From: Methylomonas sp.
GTDB lineage: Bacteria; Pseudomonadota; Gammaproteobacteria; Methylococcales; Methylomonadaceae
DNA: 9,264 nucleotides
Direction: 5' to 3'
Assembly: GCA_026988195.1 (NCBI GenBank)
Contig: JALSLS010000387.1
Coordinates: forward strand, 1-9,264
This document shows positions 1-5,895 of this stretch, piece after piece; the stretch's first letter is position 1, and each line of letters starts with the position of its first letter. Under the pieces are notes generated by a model. It was not told the DNA's origin, ran no database searches, and worked only from the letters and a program-made list of their open reading frames with translations. The position numbers were made by a program, and so were the translations under genes.

Positions 1-1
1 T

Positions 2-967
2 GGGGTGGTGGCACATCATGTTTTTTACAATAAAGATGTGACTAAAGCCTATGTTACTGGACTAGGAAATAATCCATTACAAGTGATGGATATGACAAAA
101 AAGCCGTACAAGCTTGAGACCATCGCAGTACCAAAATGTCAGGTCGCTGAAGATATGGTTTTTTCAGCGGATAAAAAAAGATGGTTTTTAACTTGTATGG
201 GTTCCAGCAATGTCATTATGGGAGATGCACAAACCGATCAACAAATTAAAGTGATTTCTGCGCCTAAAACAGCCTCTAGCAAGCGCTTTATTAGTCGTCC
301 GCACGGTATTGGCTTAAACGATAAAATCAACCGGATTGTAACTGCCAATACGGTCAGCCCTGATTTAAGTGAGTCTGAAGAAACTATCACCATTCTGAAT
401 GCACGGAGTGGTAAGGTACTTTCGACCCATAAAATGTCAAATAAAGCATCACCCTCAGGCGTTGCCCCTGTTGAAGCCGTGTTTGTACCTAAATCCAACC
501 CGGAAAGGCTTTATATTACCAATATGTTTGGTAACACCTTATGGACTGGGGTATGGAACAGCATGAGTTTAAGCTTTAGTTTTTCGCCTGCGTTTGATTT
601 TAATCCCTTAAAGCAAGGGGTGCCTTTAGAGATTTATTTTAATCATAAGCTTGACCAAATGTATATCACCACGGCAAGCCCCGGTTATTTAAATATTTTT
701 GATATTAAAAATCCTGCTAAGCCTAAATTGCTAAAAGCCATTCCTACTGCTAATGGCTCACATCATATTGTGTTATCGCCTGATGAGCGCTATGCCTATG
801 TGCAAAATAGTCTATTAAATTTACCGAATATGAGTGATGGCTCTATTACCGTGGTTGATTTAAAAACACAGAGCGTTAAAACAAGTATTGATACCTTTAA
901 AGATCAAGGGTTAAATCCAAATTGTATTGTGATGATGCCAAAATGGCACCATGACGATGCGCATTAG
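2..967 (+). CDS. YncE-like beta-propeller protein, 5'-truncated by window edge
   Basis: The last ~321 codons of an open frame are present; it has no stop back to the left edge, so the true start lies outside the window and the GTG at position 5 is probably internal. The protein shows repeated short beta-strand units of the YncE / 7-bladed propeller type, for example SRPHGIGL followed by INRIVTAN, and HHIVLSPDERYAYVQN near the C-terminus, each resembling the outer strands of a propeller blade. Proteins of this class are often exported and bind ligands or metals, but the signal peptide region is missing here. The chain ends in an unusual His/Asp-rich tail, KWHHDDAH, which might bind metal (inference). 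A terminator follows directly, so the gene ends its transcript. The family call is fairly secure; the substrate and exact role are unknown. Confidence 0.7.
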   Translation, partial: GVVAHHVFYNKDVTKAYVTGLGNNPLQVMDMTKKPYKLETIAVPKCQVAEDMVFSADKKRWFLTCMGSSNVIMGDAQTDQQIKVISAPKTASSKRFISRPHGIGLNDKINRIVTANTVSPDLSESEETITILNARSGKVLSTHKMSNKASPSGVAPVEAVFVPKSNPERLYITNMFGNTLWTGVWNSMSLSFSFSPAFDFNPLKQGVPLEIYFNHKLDQMYITTASPGYLNIFDIKNPAKPKLLKAIPTANGSHHIVLSPDERYAYVQNSLLNLPNMSDGSITVVDLKTQSVKTSIDTFKDQGLNPNCIVMMPKWHHDDAH

Positions 968-995
968 TCTTCTGATTTAAACCTGAAGACATTCT

Positions 996-1052
996 AGATA
1001 TAACAGATATGCTCCTGCAGCCCCCGCATATAAGTCGTTATATCTTTTTTTT
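996..1052 (+). terminator. Rho-independent terminator after the beta-propeller gene
   Basis: AGATATAAC (996-1004) pairs perfectly with GTTATATCT (1037-1045). A further inner stem is formed by ATATGC (1007-1012) and GCATAT (1026-1031). The stem runs directly into eight T residues (1045-1052). The stem is AU-rich but long, and its position 28 nt after the stop codon fits an intrinsic terminator separating this gene from the DUF4242 gene. Confidence 0.75.
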
Positions 1053-1054
1053 AA

Positions 1055-1078
1055 TGATCAGTTTAATATGACTGGTCA
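1055..1078 (+). promoter_or_regulatory. Inverted repeat in the leader of the DUF4242 gene
   Basis: TGATCAGT (1055-1062) and ACTGGTCA (1071-1078) form a 7-of-8 dyad around an 8-nt AT-rich centre. It lies between the upstream terminator and the strong AGGAGG ribosome site at 1089-1094. It could be an operator or a small leader hairpin. No regulator is identified and no convincing -35/-10 pair was placed around it. Confidence 0.3.
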
Positions 1079-1098
1079 GCTATTAAGTAGGAGGCATT

Positions 1099-1377
1099 AT
1101 GCCAAAGTATATTATTGAAAGAGAAATTCCTAATGCAGGTCAATTAAGCACAACTGATTTGCAACAAATCTCACAAAAATCCTGTTCTATTTTGCAGGAT
1201 ATGGGGCCACAAATTCAGTGGCTAGAAAGCTATGTAACCGATAATAAAGTGTATTGCGTTTATATCGCCCCTGATGAGCAAAGCATTAGAACCCATGCCG
1301 AGCGTGGCGAGTTTCCTGCTAATTCGATTGCAGAAATTAAAACAATGATTGACCCAACAACTGCCGAAAATAACTAG
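1099..1377 (+). CDS. DUF4242 family protein (nickel-binding-like)
   Basis: A 92-residue protein beginning MPKYIIEREIPNAG, with a YVTDNKVYCVYIAPDEQSIRTHAE core. It matches the compact ferredoxin-like DUF4242 family, whose members are about 80-95 residues and include the Streptomyces nickel-binding protein SCO4226. The typical pattern is visible: an N-terminal strand (YIIERE), a helix with a conserved Q-x-S-C, the W-x-x-S-Y-V-T-x-x-K strand pair, and a final helix after AERGEFPANSI. The start is fixed by a near-perfect AGGAGG six bases upstream. No signal peptide or membrane segment is seen, so it is probably cytoplasmic. Metal binding is known for one family member only, and its role here is not established. 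The 27-codon iron-sulfur remnant follows 11 nt downstream, as if in one operon. Confidence 0.75.
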   Translation: MPKYIIEREIPNAGQLSTTDLQQISQKSCSILQDMGPQIQWLESYVTDNKVYCVYIAPDEQSIRTHAERGEFPANSIAEIKTMIDPTTAENN

Positions 1378-1388
1378 GAGTAAAGGGG

Positions 1389-1472
1389 ATGAAAATACAA
1401 TGGGATGAAAAACAATGCAGTCTTAAAGTGATTAAGCAATGTCCATCTGGTACGCTAAAGCGTGTTGATTAA
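1389..1472 (+). pseudogene. Shortened divergent 4Fe-4S (Fer4_19/YjdI-type) gene remnant
   Basis: An ORF of only 27 codons starts 11 nt after the DUF4242 stop, with GGAG upstream. Its first ten residues, MKIQWDEKQC, resemble the start of small divergent mono-cluster 4Fe-4S proteins (PF06902; E. coli YjdI is about 76 residues). Its last part, VIKQCPSGTLK, matches the conserved C-terminal V-I-x-x-C-P-S-G-A-L segment of that family. The middle, which normally carries the other cluster cysteines (CxHSxxC) and the lPxVF segment, is absent, yet the two ends remain in one frame. The simplest reading is an in-frame internal deletion of roughly 35-45 codons. With only two cysteines left it should not hold a normal cluster by itself. 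It might still be translated as a small peptide, or be a sequencing or assembly artefact. Confidence 0.55.
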
Positions 1473-1555
1473 TTAAAATGAGCTGGTTTAAGTCTTATGT
1501 ATTAGGTCAGCTCAAAATCAACTCATAATATCTATTTGGTGTCCTACCTGTTAGT

Positions 1556-1561
1556 TATAAT
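1556..1561 (+). promoter_or_regulatory. Possible -10 box for the GNAT gene
   Basis: A consensus TATAAT hexamer lies 46 nt before the acetyltransferase start, in an otherwise non-coding spacer. No good -35 hexamer is found at 16-18 bp upstream (the 17-bp position reads TATTTG), so the assignment rests on the -10 alone. Confidence 0.3.
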
Positions 1562-1607
1562 AACAAAAACATTCCTTACCTACTTTGAATTTATAAGAGC
1601 CTTTTAA

Positions 1608-2081
1608 ATGAAACCGAATGAATTAATCATAAGAAAAGCTGTACCTGAAGAACTAAGTTTAATACTTGAAATACAGATAAAAGCATTTACTGTTTATACC
1701 ACCTTATTTTCTGCTGAGCAAATTCCACCTCTTATTGAGTCAATTGAGCAAATACAAAATGATTCTAATCAAAAAACAATACTGGTTGCATGTTTGAATG
1801 GGAAAATTATTGGCTCTGTTCGGTATGAAATTAATTTGGGTGTATGTCATTTTGATCGATTAAGTGTCGATCCTGACCATCAAAAACAAGGAGTGGGACA
1901 AAAATTAGTCTTAAATGTTGAATCCTCAGTGGCTAATAAAGCACATAAGATATGCTTAGAAACAGGCTTGTTAGCCTCTGAACTGGTAACATTTTACTCT
2001 CACTTAGGTTATTCTGGAGAAGCCATTTTAAAACAACATTATGGGAAGTTTGACTGGATTGTTTTTTCTAAGTTTTTATAA
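1608..2081 (+). CDS. GNAT family N-acetyltransferase
   Basis: A 157-residue protein, the usual size of a single-domain GNAT enzyme that transfers the acetyl group of acetyl-CoA to an amine. The acetyl-CoA-binding motif A is clear at residues 85-100: LSVDPDHQKQGVGQKL, containing the Q-x-x-G-x-G pyrophosphate loop. Motif B is seen at about 129-138 as FYSHLGYSGE. The N-terminus, LIIRKAVPEELSLILEIQ, is the typical first strand and helix. The protein is cytoplasmic, with no membrane segment. The ribosome site is weak (AAGAG about 10 nt upstream), and no better in-frame start is evident. The gene stands alone between a 135-nt spacer and a repeat-filled gap, so neighbours say nothing about its acceptor substrate, which cannot be predicted from the sequence. 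Confidence 0.85.
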   Translation: MKPNELIIRKAVPEELSLILEIQIKAFTVYTTLFSAEQIPPLIESIEQIQNDSNQKTILVACLNGKIIGSVRYEINLGVCHFDRLSVDPDHQKQGVGQKLVLNVESSVANKAHKICLETGLLASELVTFYSHLGYSGEAILKQHYGKFDWIVFSKFL

Positions 2082-2111
2082 CCCATTGAAGCCTTGATTC
2101 TAAAAAACATT

Positions 2112-2221
2112 CATTCGGTTAATATAACAGGTAGGATGTGCTGACGACAGGAAGCGCATCGTTTACAGTTGATGCGCTTCCTGTCGTCAGCACATCCTAT
2201 AGCAAATTGCTTAACTGAATG
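2112..2221. repeat. Palindromic element A (29-bp perfect stem, intact copy)
   Basis: Positions 2132-2160 and 2171-2199 are perfect reverse complements (29 bp) around a 10-nt centre. Outside them a second inverted pair, CATTCGGTTAA (2112-2122) and TTAACTGAATG (2211-2221), matches at 10 of 11 bases, so the whole unit spans 110 bp. It lies 30 nt after the GNAT stop and has no coding potential. A diverged copy is found at 7931-8014, showing that it is a repeat family. The perfect stem suggests recent insertion or conversion. It may also block transcription from the GNAT gene, although no T-run follows. Confidence 0.85.
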
Positions 2222-2263
2222 GCAGTGACACAGAGCATGGGCACTATTTTGGCGGTTTAGGTA

Positions 2264-2301
2264 TTGACATGGTTATTCCATACACGTTCCTAAGATATAA
2301 T
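2264..2301 (+). promoter_or_regulatory. Possible promoter region of the phasin-like/ubiB pair
   Basis: A consensus TATAAT (2296-2301) lies 41 nt before the ATG at 2343. A consensus TTGACA (2264-2269) also exists, but 26 bp upstream, too far for a normal sigma-70 promoter. The extra length coincides with the element B end at 2272-2294. At the correct 17-bp spacing the -35 reads TTATTC, which is poor. Either the -10 works with that weak -35, or an older promoter was altered by the repeat. Confidence 0.4.
2272..2294. repeat. Solitary end of element B
   Basis: The 22 bases from 2272 to 2293 are the reverse complement of the left terminus of the full element B (8034-8056), differing only by one inserted base there. 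The remaining ~145 bp of element B is not recognisable nearby. It is therefore a solo terminus or deletion remnant. It is placed immediately before a TATAAT hexamer and after a TTGACA hexamer upstream of the phasin-like gene. Confidence 0.7.
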
Positions 2302-2342
2302 ACAGATTCATTTATATCACTCAATATAATGAGGAAAAAATC

Positions 2343-2969
2343 ATGACTACAAAAGAAACACAAAATACTACACGTGATGCTGTAGCTCAAAATCACGATA
2401 TTGAAAACACTATTCGTAATATCGTTGTTCGGGCACTTAAAGATGGGAAAATGCAGCCTGAAGATATTAAAAAAACGCTTAATGATGTTTTAGAAGGGGC
2501 TTGTGATGGGATAAATACGCAGTCTGGTGAAAATGGGGAAGCTTTAAAACAAGTGCTAACAGGCATTGATGCCGCACTAGGCCAAGTCGCTGAGGCTTCA
2601 AAACTAGCGATTGAGGAAGTGAGTGGTAATGTACAGGACTTTTCAGATCATGATTTAAAACGCGCTCTGAATGATTTGGAAGACTTGGAAAAAATATTCT
2701 TAGATACCTTGAGTGAAGTGGCTAATAAGGGTAAAGAAACTTCACATGAAACACTAAAAGGTTTGCTCAATCACTTTCAGAATAGTGGTTCGTCCGTTGG
2801 TCAATCAGTGAAGGAACTTTTAACAGGTTTACACCGAGACCTTGAAAAGAATGGCAGGCTACAGAAAATACAGGCAGCGGATATTGCAAAAGCAGCCGGT
2901 GTCACTTTTGCACGAGTTTCCAGCGGAATATTAGCTGGAATTGCCGATAGTTTAGACTCTAAAAAGTAA
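2343..2969 (+). CDS. Helical phasin-like hypothetical protein, partner of the AarF/UbiB gene
   Basis: A 208-residue, strongly charged, Ala/Lys/Glu/Asp-rich protein that appears almost wholly alpha-helical, with no signal peptide, no cysteine cluster (one Cys, in EGACDG), and no clear membrane span. Features visible in order: a polar N-terminus, a KDGKMQPEDIKKTLNDVLEGA helix, a long amphipathic centre (ALGQVAEASKLAIEEVSG, then LNDLEDLEKIFLDTLSEVANKG), and a C-terminal AADIAKAAGVTFARVSSGILAGIADSL segment that is more apolar. Such composition recalls phasins and related granule- or membrane-surface helical proteins, possibly DUF6781-like, but I do not firmly recognise the family. A good GAGGA ribosome site is 8 nt before the ATG. 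It is followed after 19 nt by the UbiB-like kinase, indicating co-transcription and perhaps shared work at a lipid surface (inference). Confidence 0.6.
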   Translation: MTTKETQNTTRDAVAQNHDIENTIRNIVVRALKDGKMQPEDIKKTLNDVLEGACDGINTQSGENGEALKQVLTGIDAALGQVAEASKLAIEEVSGNVQDFSDHDLKRALNDLEDLEKIFLDTLSEVANKGKETSHETLKGLLNHFQNSGSSVGQSVKELLTGLHRDLEKNGRLQKIQAADIAKAAGVTFARVSSGILAGIADSLDSKK

Positions 2970-2988
2970 CTTGTTTTAACAATTATTC

Positions 2989-4653
2989 ATGTTATTAGAA
3001 ACCTTAAAAGTTGCTCGTGATTTTGGGCGTATACACGAAATATCTTCCATTCTAATCCGATATGGCTTCGGAGATATGGTTCAACGGTTAGGTGTGGCTA
3101 ACATCGTTGAAAGTGCTGGGCATGCATTAAAATGGCATGAAGTTGACGATTTAACCCAAATTGAACCCCCTGTCAGAGTACGCCGTGTGCTTGAGGAAAT
3201 GGGGCCAACCTTTGTTAAGTTAGGACAAATTCTTGCCGCCAGAGCTGATTTGTTTTCAGAGGAGTGGCTAGAAGAGTTTAAAAAACTTCAGGATCAAGTT
3301 CAATCCGTGCCTTATGAGCAGTTGGCCGCACAAGTTGAAGAAGATTTAGGCGCAAAACCAGAAGAGATTTTTGCTGAATTTAGCACGCAGACATTGGCAG
3401 CAGCCTCTATCAGCCAAGTCTATAAAGCTCGCTTACTGGACGGTAGTCCAGTTGTGGTAAAGATCCGCAGGCCTAGTATTCGCTCAGTTGTTGAAGCTGA
3501 CTTAAGATTACTATCTCAGTTGGCTGAAATAGCTGAGCAAGAAATCAAATCGCTAAAGCGTTACCGACCTAAAGAAATTGCACATCAGTTTACGCTATCC
3601 ATGCGCAGAGAACTAGATTTAGCGGCTGAATGTCGTAATGCCGAGCGCATGATAGACAATTTTAGTAAAGAGTCTCATATTGTATTTCCTAAAGTCTATT
3701 GGCAATGGACTAGCGAACGTATCAATGTTCAGGAGTTTATAGATGGTATTCCAGGATATGACCTTAAAGCCATTGAAAAAGCAGGCTTAGACAAAAAATT
3801 ATTGGCAAAACGTGGGGCAGAAGCTATTTTAAAGATGATTCTTGAAGATGGCTTTTTTCATGCAGACCCACACCCGGGTAACTGCTTTTATCTCAGTGAT
3901 AACCGGATAGCATTTATTGATTTTGGTATGGTTGGTCGCCTATCGGAAGACCGACGAGATCAAGTGATAAACCTGTTGAGAGGTTTGGTTGATAAAGACT
4001 CACAGCGTGTTGTCAAAGTCTTATTGCTATGGAGTGATAAAACAGGTCAGCATAATAGGGATAGTTTTTCCTTGGATATTGATGATTTTATAGACCAATA
4101 CCATGATATCCCTTTAAAAGAACTCAATATTACCAACTTGTTAAAGAATCTGACCACTTTATTACGAGACCATCAGCTGAACTTACCGCCTGACTTAACC
4201 TTGTTACTCAAAGCATTCATAACTTTAGATGGCTTGGGGCGCCAACTAGACCCTGAGTTTAACTTGGTTGATGTTGCCTCACCTATGCTACAGCGGATTT
4301 TTTTAGCACGTTATAGTCCTGACGCTTTATTTAAAAGAGGCAAAGGTAATTTATTAGAATTAACAGAACTGTTAACTGACCTGCCCAAAGACTTGCATCA
4401 ATTAATGGAGTCTATACGACACGGGTCATTAGCTGTAAAAATTGATATTAATAAACCTGAGTGGTTAAGCAAGGAGTTAGATCGAACCATAAACCGTTTA
4501 TCGGTTAGTTTGGTCACATCAGCCTTAATTGTTGGCAGCTCTATAGTAACAACTGTTGAGGGCGGCCCTTCTTCATTCTTCGGCTTAATGGGATTTGTAG
4601 GCGCATTTATGGGCGGGATTTGGTTACTTTTATCCATTTGGCGTAGTGGGTAA
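2989..4653 (+). CDS. AarF/UbiB family atypical (ABC1) kinase
   Basis: A 554-residue member of the ABC1/ADCK/UbiB family, membrane-associated atypical kinases or ATPases that support ubiquinone biosynthesis or lipid metabolism. The family landmarks are all present: KLGQ in the KxGQ segment (77-80), the alanine-rich nucleotide loop AAAS (137-140), the invariant lysine in VVVKIRRP (Lys158), HADPHPGN (291-298) as catalytic loop, and DFG (311-313) as metal-binding motif. The C-terminus (about 500-552) holds two hydrophobic segments that form a membrane hairpin, as in E. coli UbiB. No obvious Shine-Dalgarno precedes the ATG, so translation may depend on the upstream helical gene 19 nt away. No other ubi genes are nearby, so this may be a UbiB paralogue rather than the housekeeping copy. 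The family is certain; the exact substrate pathway is not. Confidence 0.9.
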   Translation: MLLETLKVARDFGRIHEISSILIRYGFGDMVQRLGVANIVESAGHALKWHEVDDLTQIEPPVRVRRVLEEMGPTFVKLGQILAARADLFSEEWLEEFKKLQDQVQSVPYEQLAAQVEEDLGAKPEEIFAEFSTQTLAAASISQVYKARLLDGSPVVVKIRRPSIRSVVEADLRLLSQLAEIAEQEIKSLKRYRPKEIAHQFTLSMRRELDLAAECRNAERMIDNFSKESHIVFPKVYWQWTSERINVQEFIDGIPGYDLKAIEKAGLDKKLLAKRGAEAILKMILEDGFFHADPHPGNCFYLSDNRIAFIDFGMVGRLSEDRRDQVINLLRGLVDKDSQRVVKVLLLWSDKTGQHNRDSFSLDIDDFIDQYHDIPLKELNITNLLKNLTTLLRDHQLNLPPDLTLLLKAFITLDGLGRQLDPEFNLVDVASPMLQRIFLARYSPDALFKRGKGNLLELTELLTDLPKDLHQLMESIRHGSLAVKIDINKPEWLSKELDRTINRLSVSLVTSALIVGSSIVTTVEGGPSSFFGLMGFVGAFMGGIWLLLSIWRSG

Positions 4654-4697
4654 GTTAGTTTAATAGCAGTTTTTATCGTTAAATGAATTAGAAAGAT

Positions 4698-5102
4698 ATG
4701 AAATTAACAATTGGGAAATTAGCCAAACAAGCAAATGTAACTATTGAAACCATTCGTTATTATCAGCGCAAGGGGTTGTTGACTGAGCCTGATAAGCCAG
4801 TAACTGGGTACCGACAATATTCGTTAGAGTCGGTTGCCCAAATTCAATTTATTAAACGCGCTCAACAATCAGGTTTTACTTTAAAGGAAATCGCAGAACT
4901 ATTATCATTGGACGGTGAACATTGCGAAGATGTGCAAAAAATGGCTGAGCAGAAACTGCAGAAAATTGATGGACAATTAAAAGACTTAACAGCACTTCGT
5001 CATGTATTAGATACTTTGGTTAAAGGGTGTCAGCAAGATAAATCTACTGATCACTGCTCTCTTATTGATGCCTTTTCTAATCAAGTAGCTCCAAAATCCT
5101 AA
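4698..5102 (+). CDS. merR: Mercuric resistance regulator MerR
   Basis: A 134-residue MerR-family activator/repressor. The N-terminal winged helix (LTIGKLAKQANVTIETIRYYQRKGLL, 3-28, then GYRQYS) is standard for the family. The metal-binding cysteines are Cys76, Cys111 and Cys120. Their 35- and 9-residue spacing equals that of the Hg(II)-binding cysteines of Tn501 MerR (82, 117, 126), and the flanking HCEDVQKMAEQKL segment and long dimerisation helix also fit. This separates it from the CueR, ZntR and SoxR branches. In most Gram-negative mer loci merR is divergent from merT and shares its operator. Here it reads in the same direction, starts 44 nt after the aarF/ubiB stop, and its stop lies 416 nt before merT. 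It may be read from the upstream unit, and no operator is seen at its own start. The ribosome site is weak (GAAAG). Confidence 0.93.
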   Translation: MKLTIGKLAKQANVTIETIRYYQRKGLLTEPDKPVTGYRQYSLESVAQIQFIKRAQQSGFTLKEIAELLSLDGEHCEDVQKMAEQKLQKIDGQLKDLTALRHVLDTLVKGCQQDKSTDHCSLIDAFSNQVAPKS

Positions 5103-5193
5103 ATAATATCAATTGGACACTGTTCTTATGAAAGGGTTTTATTGATTTTAGCTATCTTCCGTCTATGCTAGCTCGCACAATACACAAGGTCAT

Positions 5194-5395
5194 AAATCTA
5201 CCTGATTACCCATGAGTTTCCACCAAATCATATGGAAAAAGAATAAACCCGTGTGCCACGCGTCATCCCCGAGGTCTTTTATCGGGGATCCATTTTCAGT
5301 GAACTAGATTCCTGCTAAGAGAATGTAGGAATGACGGGGTTGCAATGTTGGCTTTTTTTAAATGGCGGAAGTTCATGGGTAATCAGGTAAATCTA
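5194..5395. repeat. Inverted-repeat element C (MITE-like) between merR and the mer promoter
   Basis: TACCTGATTACCCATGA (5199-5215) is exactly reverse-complemented at 5373-5389. The similarity extends imperfectly outward and inward to about 31 nt per side (5194-5224 and 5364-5394). The ~200-bp unit has no coding frame of note and contains a nested GC-rich palindromic repeat at 5261-5336. Its right end lies about 10 bp before the mer -35 box. No target-site duplication could be assigned with certainty. It accounts for half of the 416-nt gap between merR and merT; the left flank (5103-5193) holds nothing recognisable. Confidence 0.75.
5261..5336. repeat. Nested palindromic repeat of the CGTCAT...ATGACG type
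   Basis: The outer arms CGTCAT (5261-5266) and ATGACG (5331-5336) enclose two stem-loops: ATCCCCGA (5265-5272) with TCGGGGAT (5282-5289), and ATTCCTGC (5308-5315) with GTAGGAAT (5325-5332, one G-T pair). This pattern resembles dispersed palindromes with a CGTCATTCCC core that are common between genes in proteobacteria. It sits inside element C and could be its core or a secondary insertion. Confidence 0.6.
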
Positions 5396-5404
5396 AACCT
5401 CCTC

Positions 5405-5436
5405 TTGACCATGTTCTATAGAACGGGGTTTATAAT
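5405..5436 (+). promoter_or_regulatory. MerR-type promoter/operator of merTPA
   Basis: TTGACC (-35, 5405-5410) and TATAAT (-10, 5431-5436) are separated by 20 bp, longer than the 17-bp optimum, as is characteristic of promoters activated by MerR-family DNA distortion (19-20 bp). The spacer contains a perfect 12-bp palindrome GTTCTATAGAAC (5413-5424) centred between the boxes. This is flanked two bases away by ACC on the left and GGT on the right, giving an extended dyad at 5408-5429. The expected start of transcription is about 5443, leaving a leader of roughly 75 nt before merT. Its sole plausible regulator is the MerR encoded upstream (inference). Confidence 0.85.
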
Positions 5437-5518
5437 TTCTCTCAAGTTGACTCAATAACTGTTTACCCCTAATTACTGGGTTTACAAACAATATATTTTC
5501 ATCTTACGGAGAATAAAA

Positions 5519-5884
5519 ATGGCAGAAGAACCAGATATTACCGAAAAAAGCCCCTATTGGTTAGGCATAGGTGCAGTACTGGCAGCGATTGGCGCATCGG
5601 TCTGTTGTGTGGGGCCATTATTGCTGCTGTCTCTCGGAATTGGTGGCGCATGGATGAGCACTTTAACTTCTATGGAAACCGTTCGTCCCTTCTTTTTTAT
5701 TATAAGCTTAATTTTTATTGGTTTAGGCTATCGCAAGCTGTATTTAATTCCAGACAGCTGTGAAGAAGGTCGGGCCTGTACAGTATCTGAAGTTAAACAA
5801 AGACAACGAATGATCTTTTGGGTCGGCTCAGTATTGATTTTATTGTTATTAGCATTCCCTTGGTATGCCGTTTATATTCTTTAA
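5519..5884 (+). CDS. merT: Mercuric ion transporter MerT
   Basis: A 121-residue inner-membrane protein that carries Hg(II) from MerP into the cytoplasm, with the three transmembrane helices of MerT (about 14-40, 55-75 and 97-118). The vicinal cysteine pair in helix 1 is present (Cys29-Cys30 in SVCCVGPLLLLSLG), as is the second pair on the cytoplasmic loop (Cys81 and Cys87 in CEEGRAC). The segments GGAWMSTLTSMETVRPFF and FWVGSVLILLLLAFPW match conserved MerT positions. Length is close to the usual 116 residues. The start is supported by an ACGGAG ribosome site about 8 nt upstream, and it is the first gene after the MerR-type promoter. merP follows almost immediately, with 11 nt or less between them. 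Confidence 0.95.
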   Translation: MAEEPDITEKSPYWLGIGAVLAAIGASVCCVGPLLLLSLGIGGAWMSTLTSMETVRPFFFIISLIFIGLGYRKLYLIPDSCEEGRACTVSEVKQRQRMIFWVGSVLILLLLAFPWYAVYIL

Positions 5885-5895
5885 TGGAGAAAAAA

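Noticed and set aside
1481..1517. Inverted repeat TGAGCTG ... CAGCTCA after the 4Fe-4S remnant as a terminator
   Set aside because: The 7-bp stem has a long loop and is followed by AAAATCAA instead of a T-run on the + strand; not convincing as a terminator.
5447..5475. Second promoter-like pair TTGACT / TAATTA with 17-bp spacing downstream of the MerR-type promoter
   Set aside because: The -10 is poor in an AT-rich leader and such matches are expected by chance; the upstream MerR-type promoter explains regulation better.
5557..5763. 68-codon ORF overlapping merT in another frame
   Set aside because: merT is unmistakable in its own frame; this ORF has no start signal and no family resemblance.
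5884..5895. Alternative merP start giving an MEKK extension, overlapping the merT stop
   Set aside because: GGAG is ideally placed for the ATG at 5896, and the signal peptide begins there; the upstream start remains possible but less likely.
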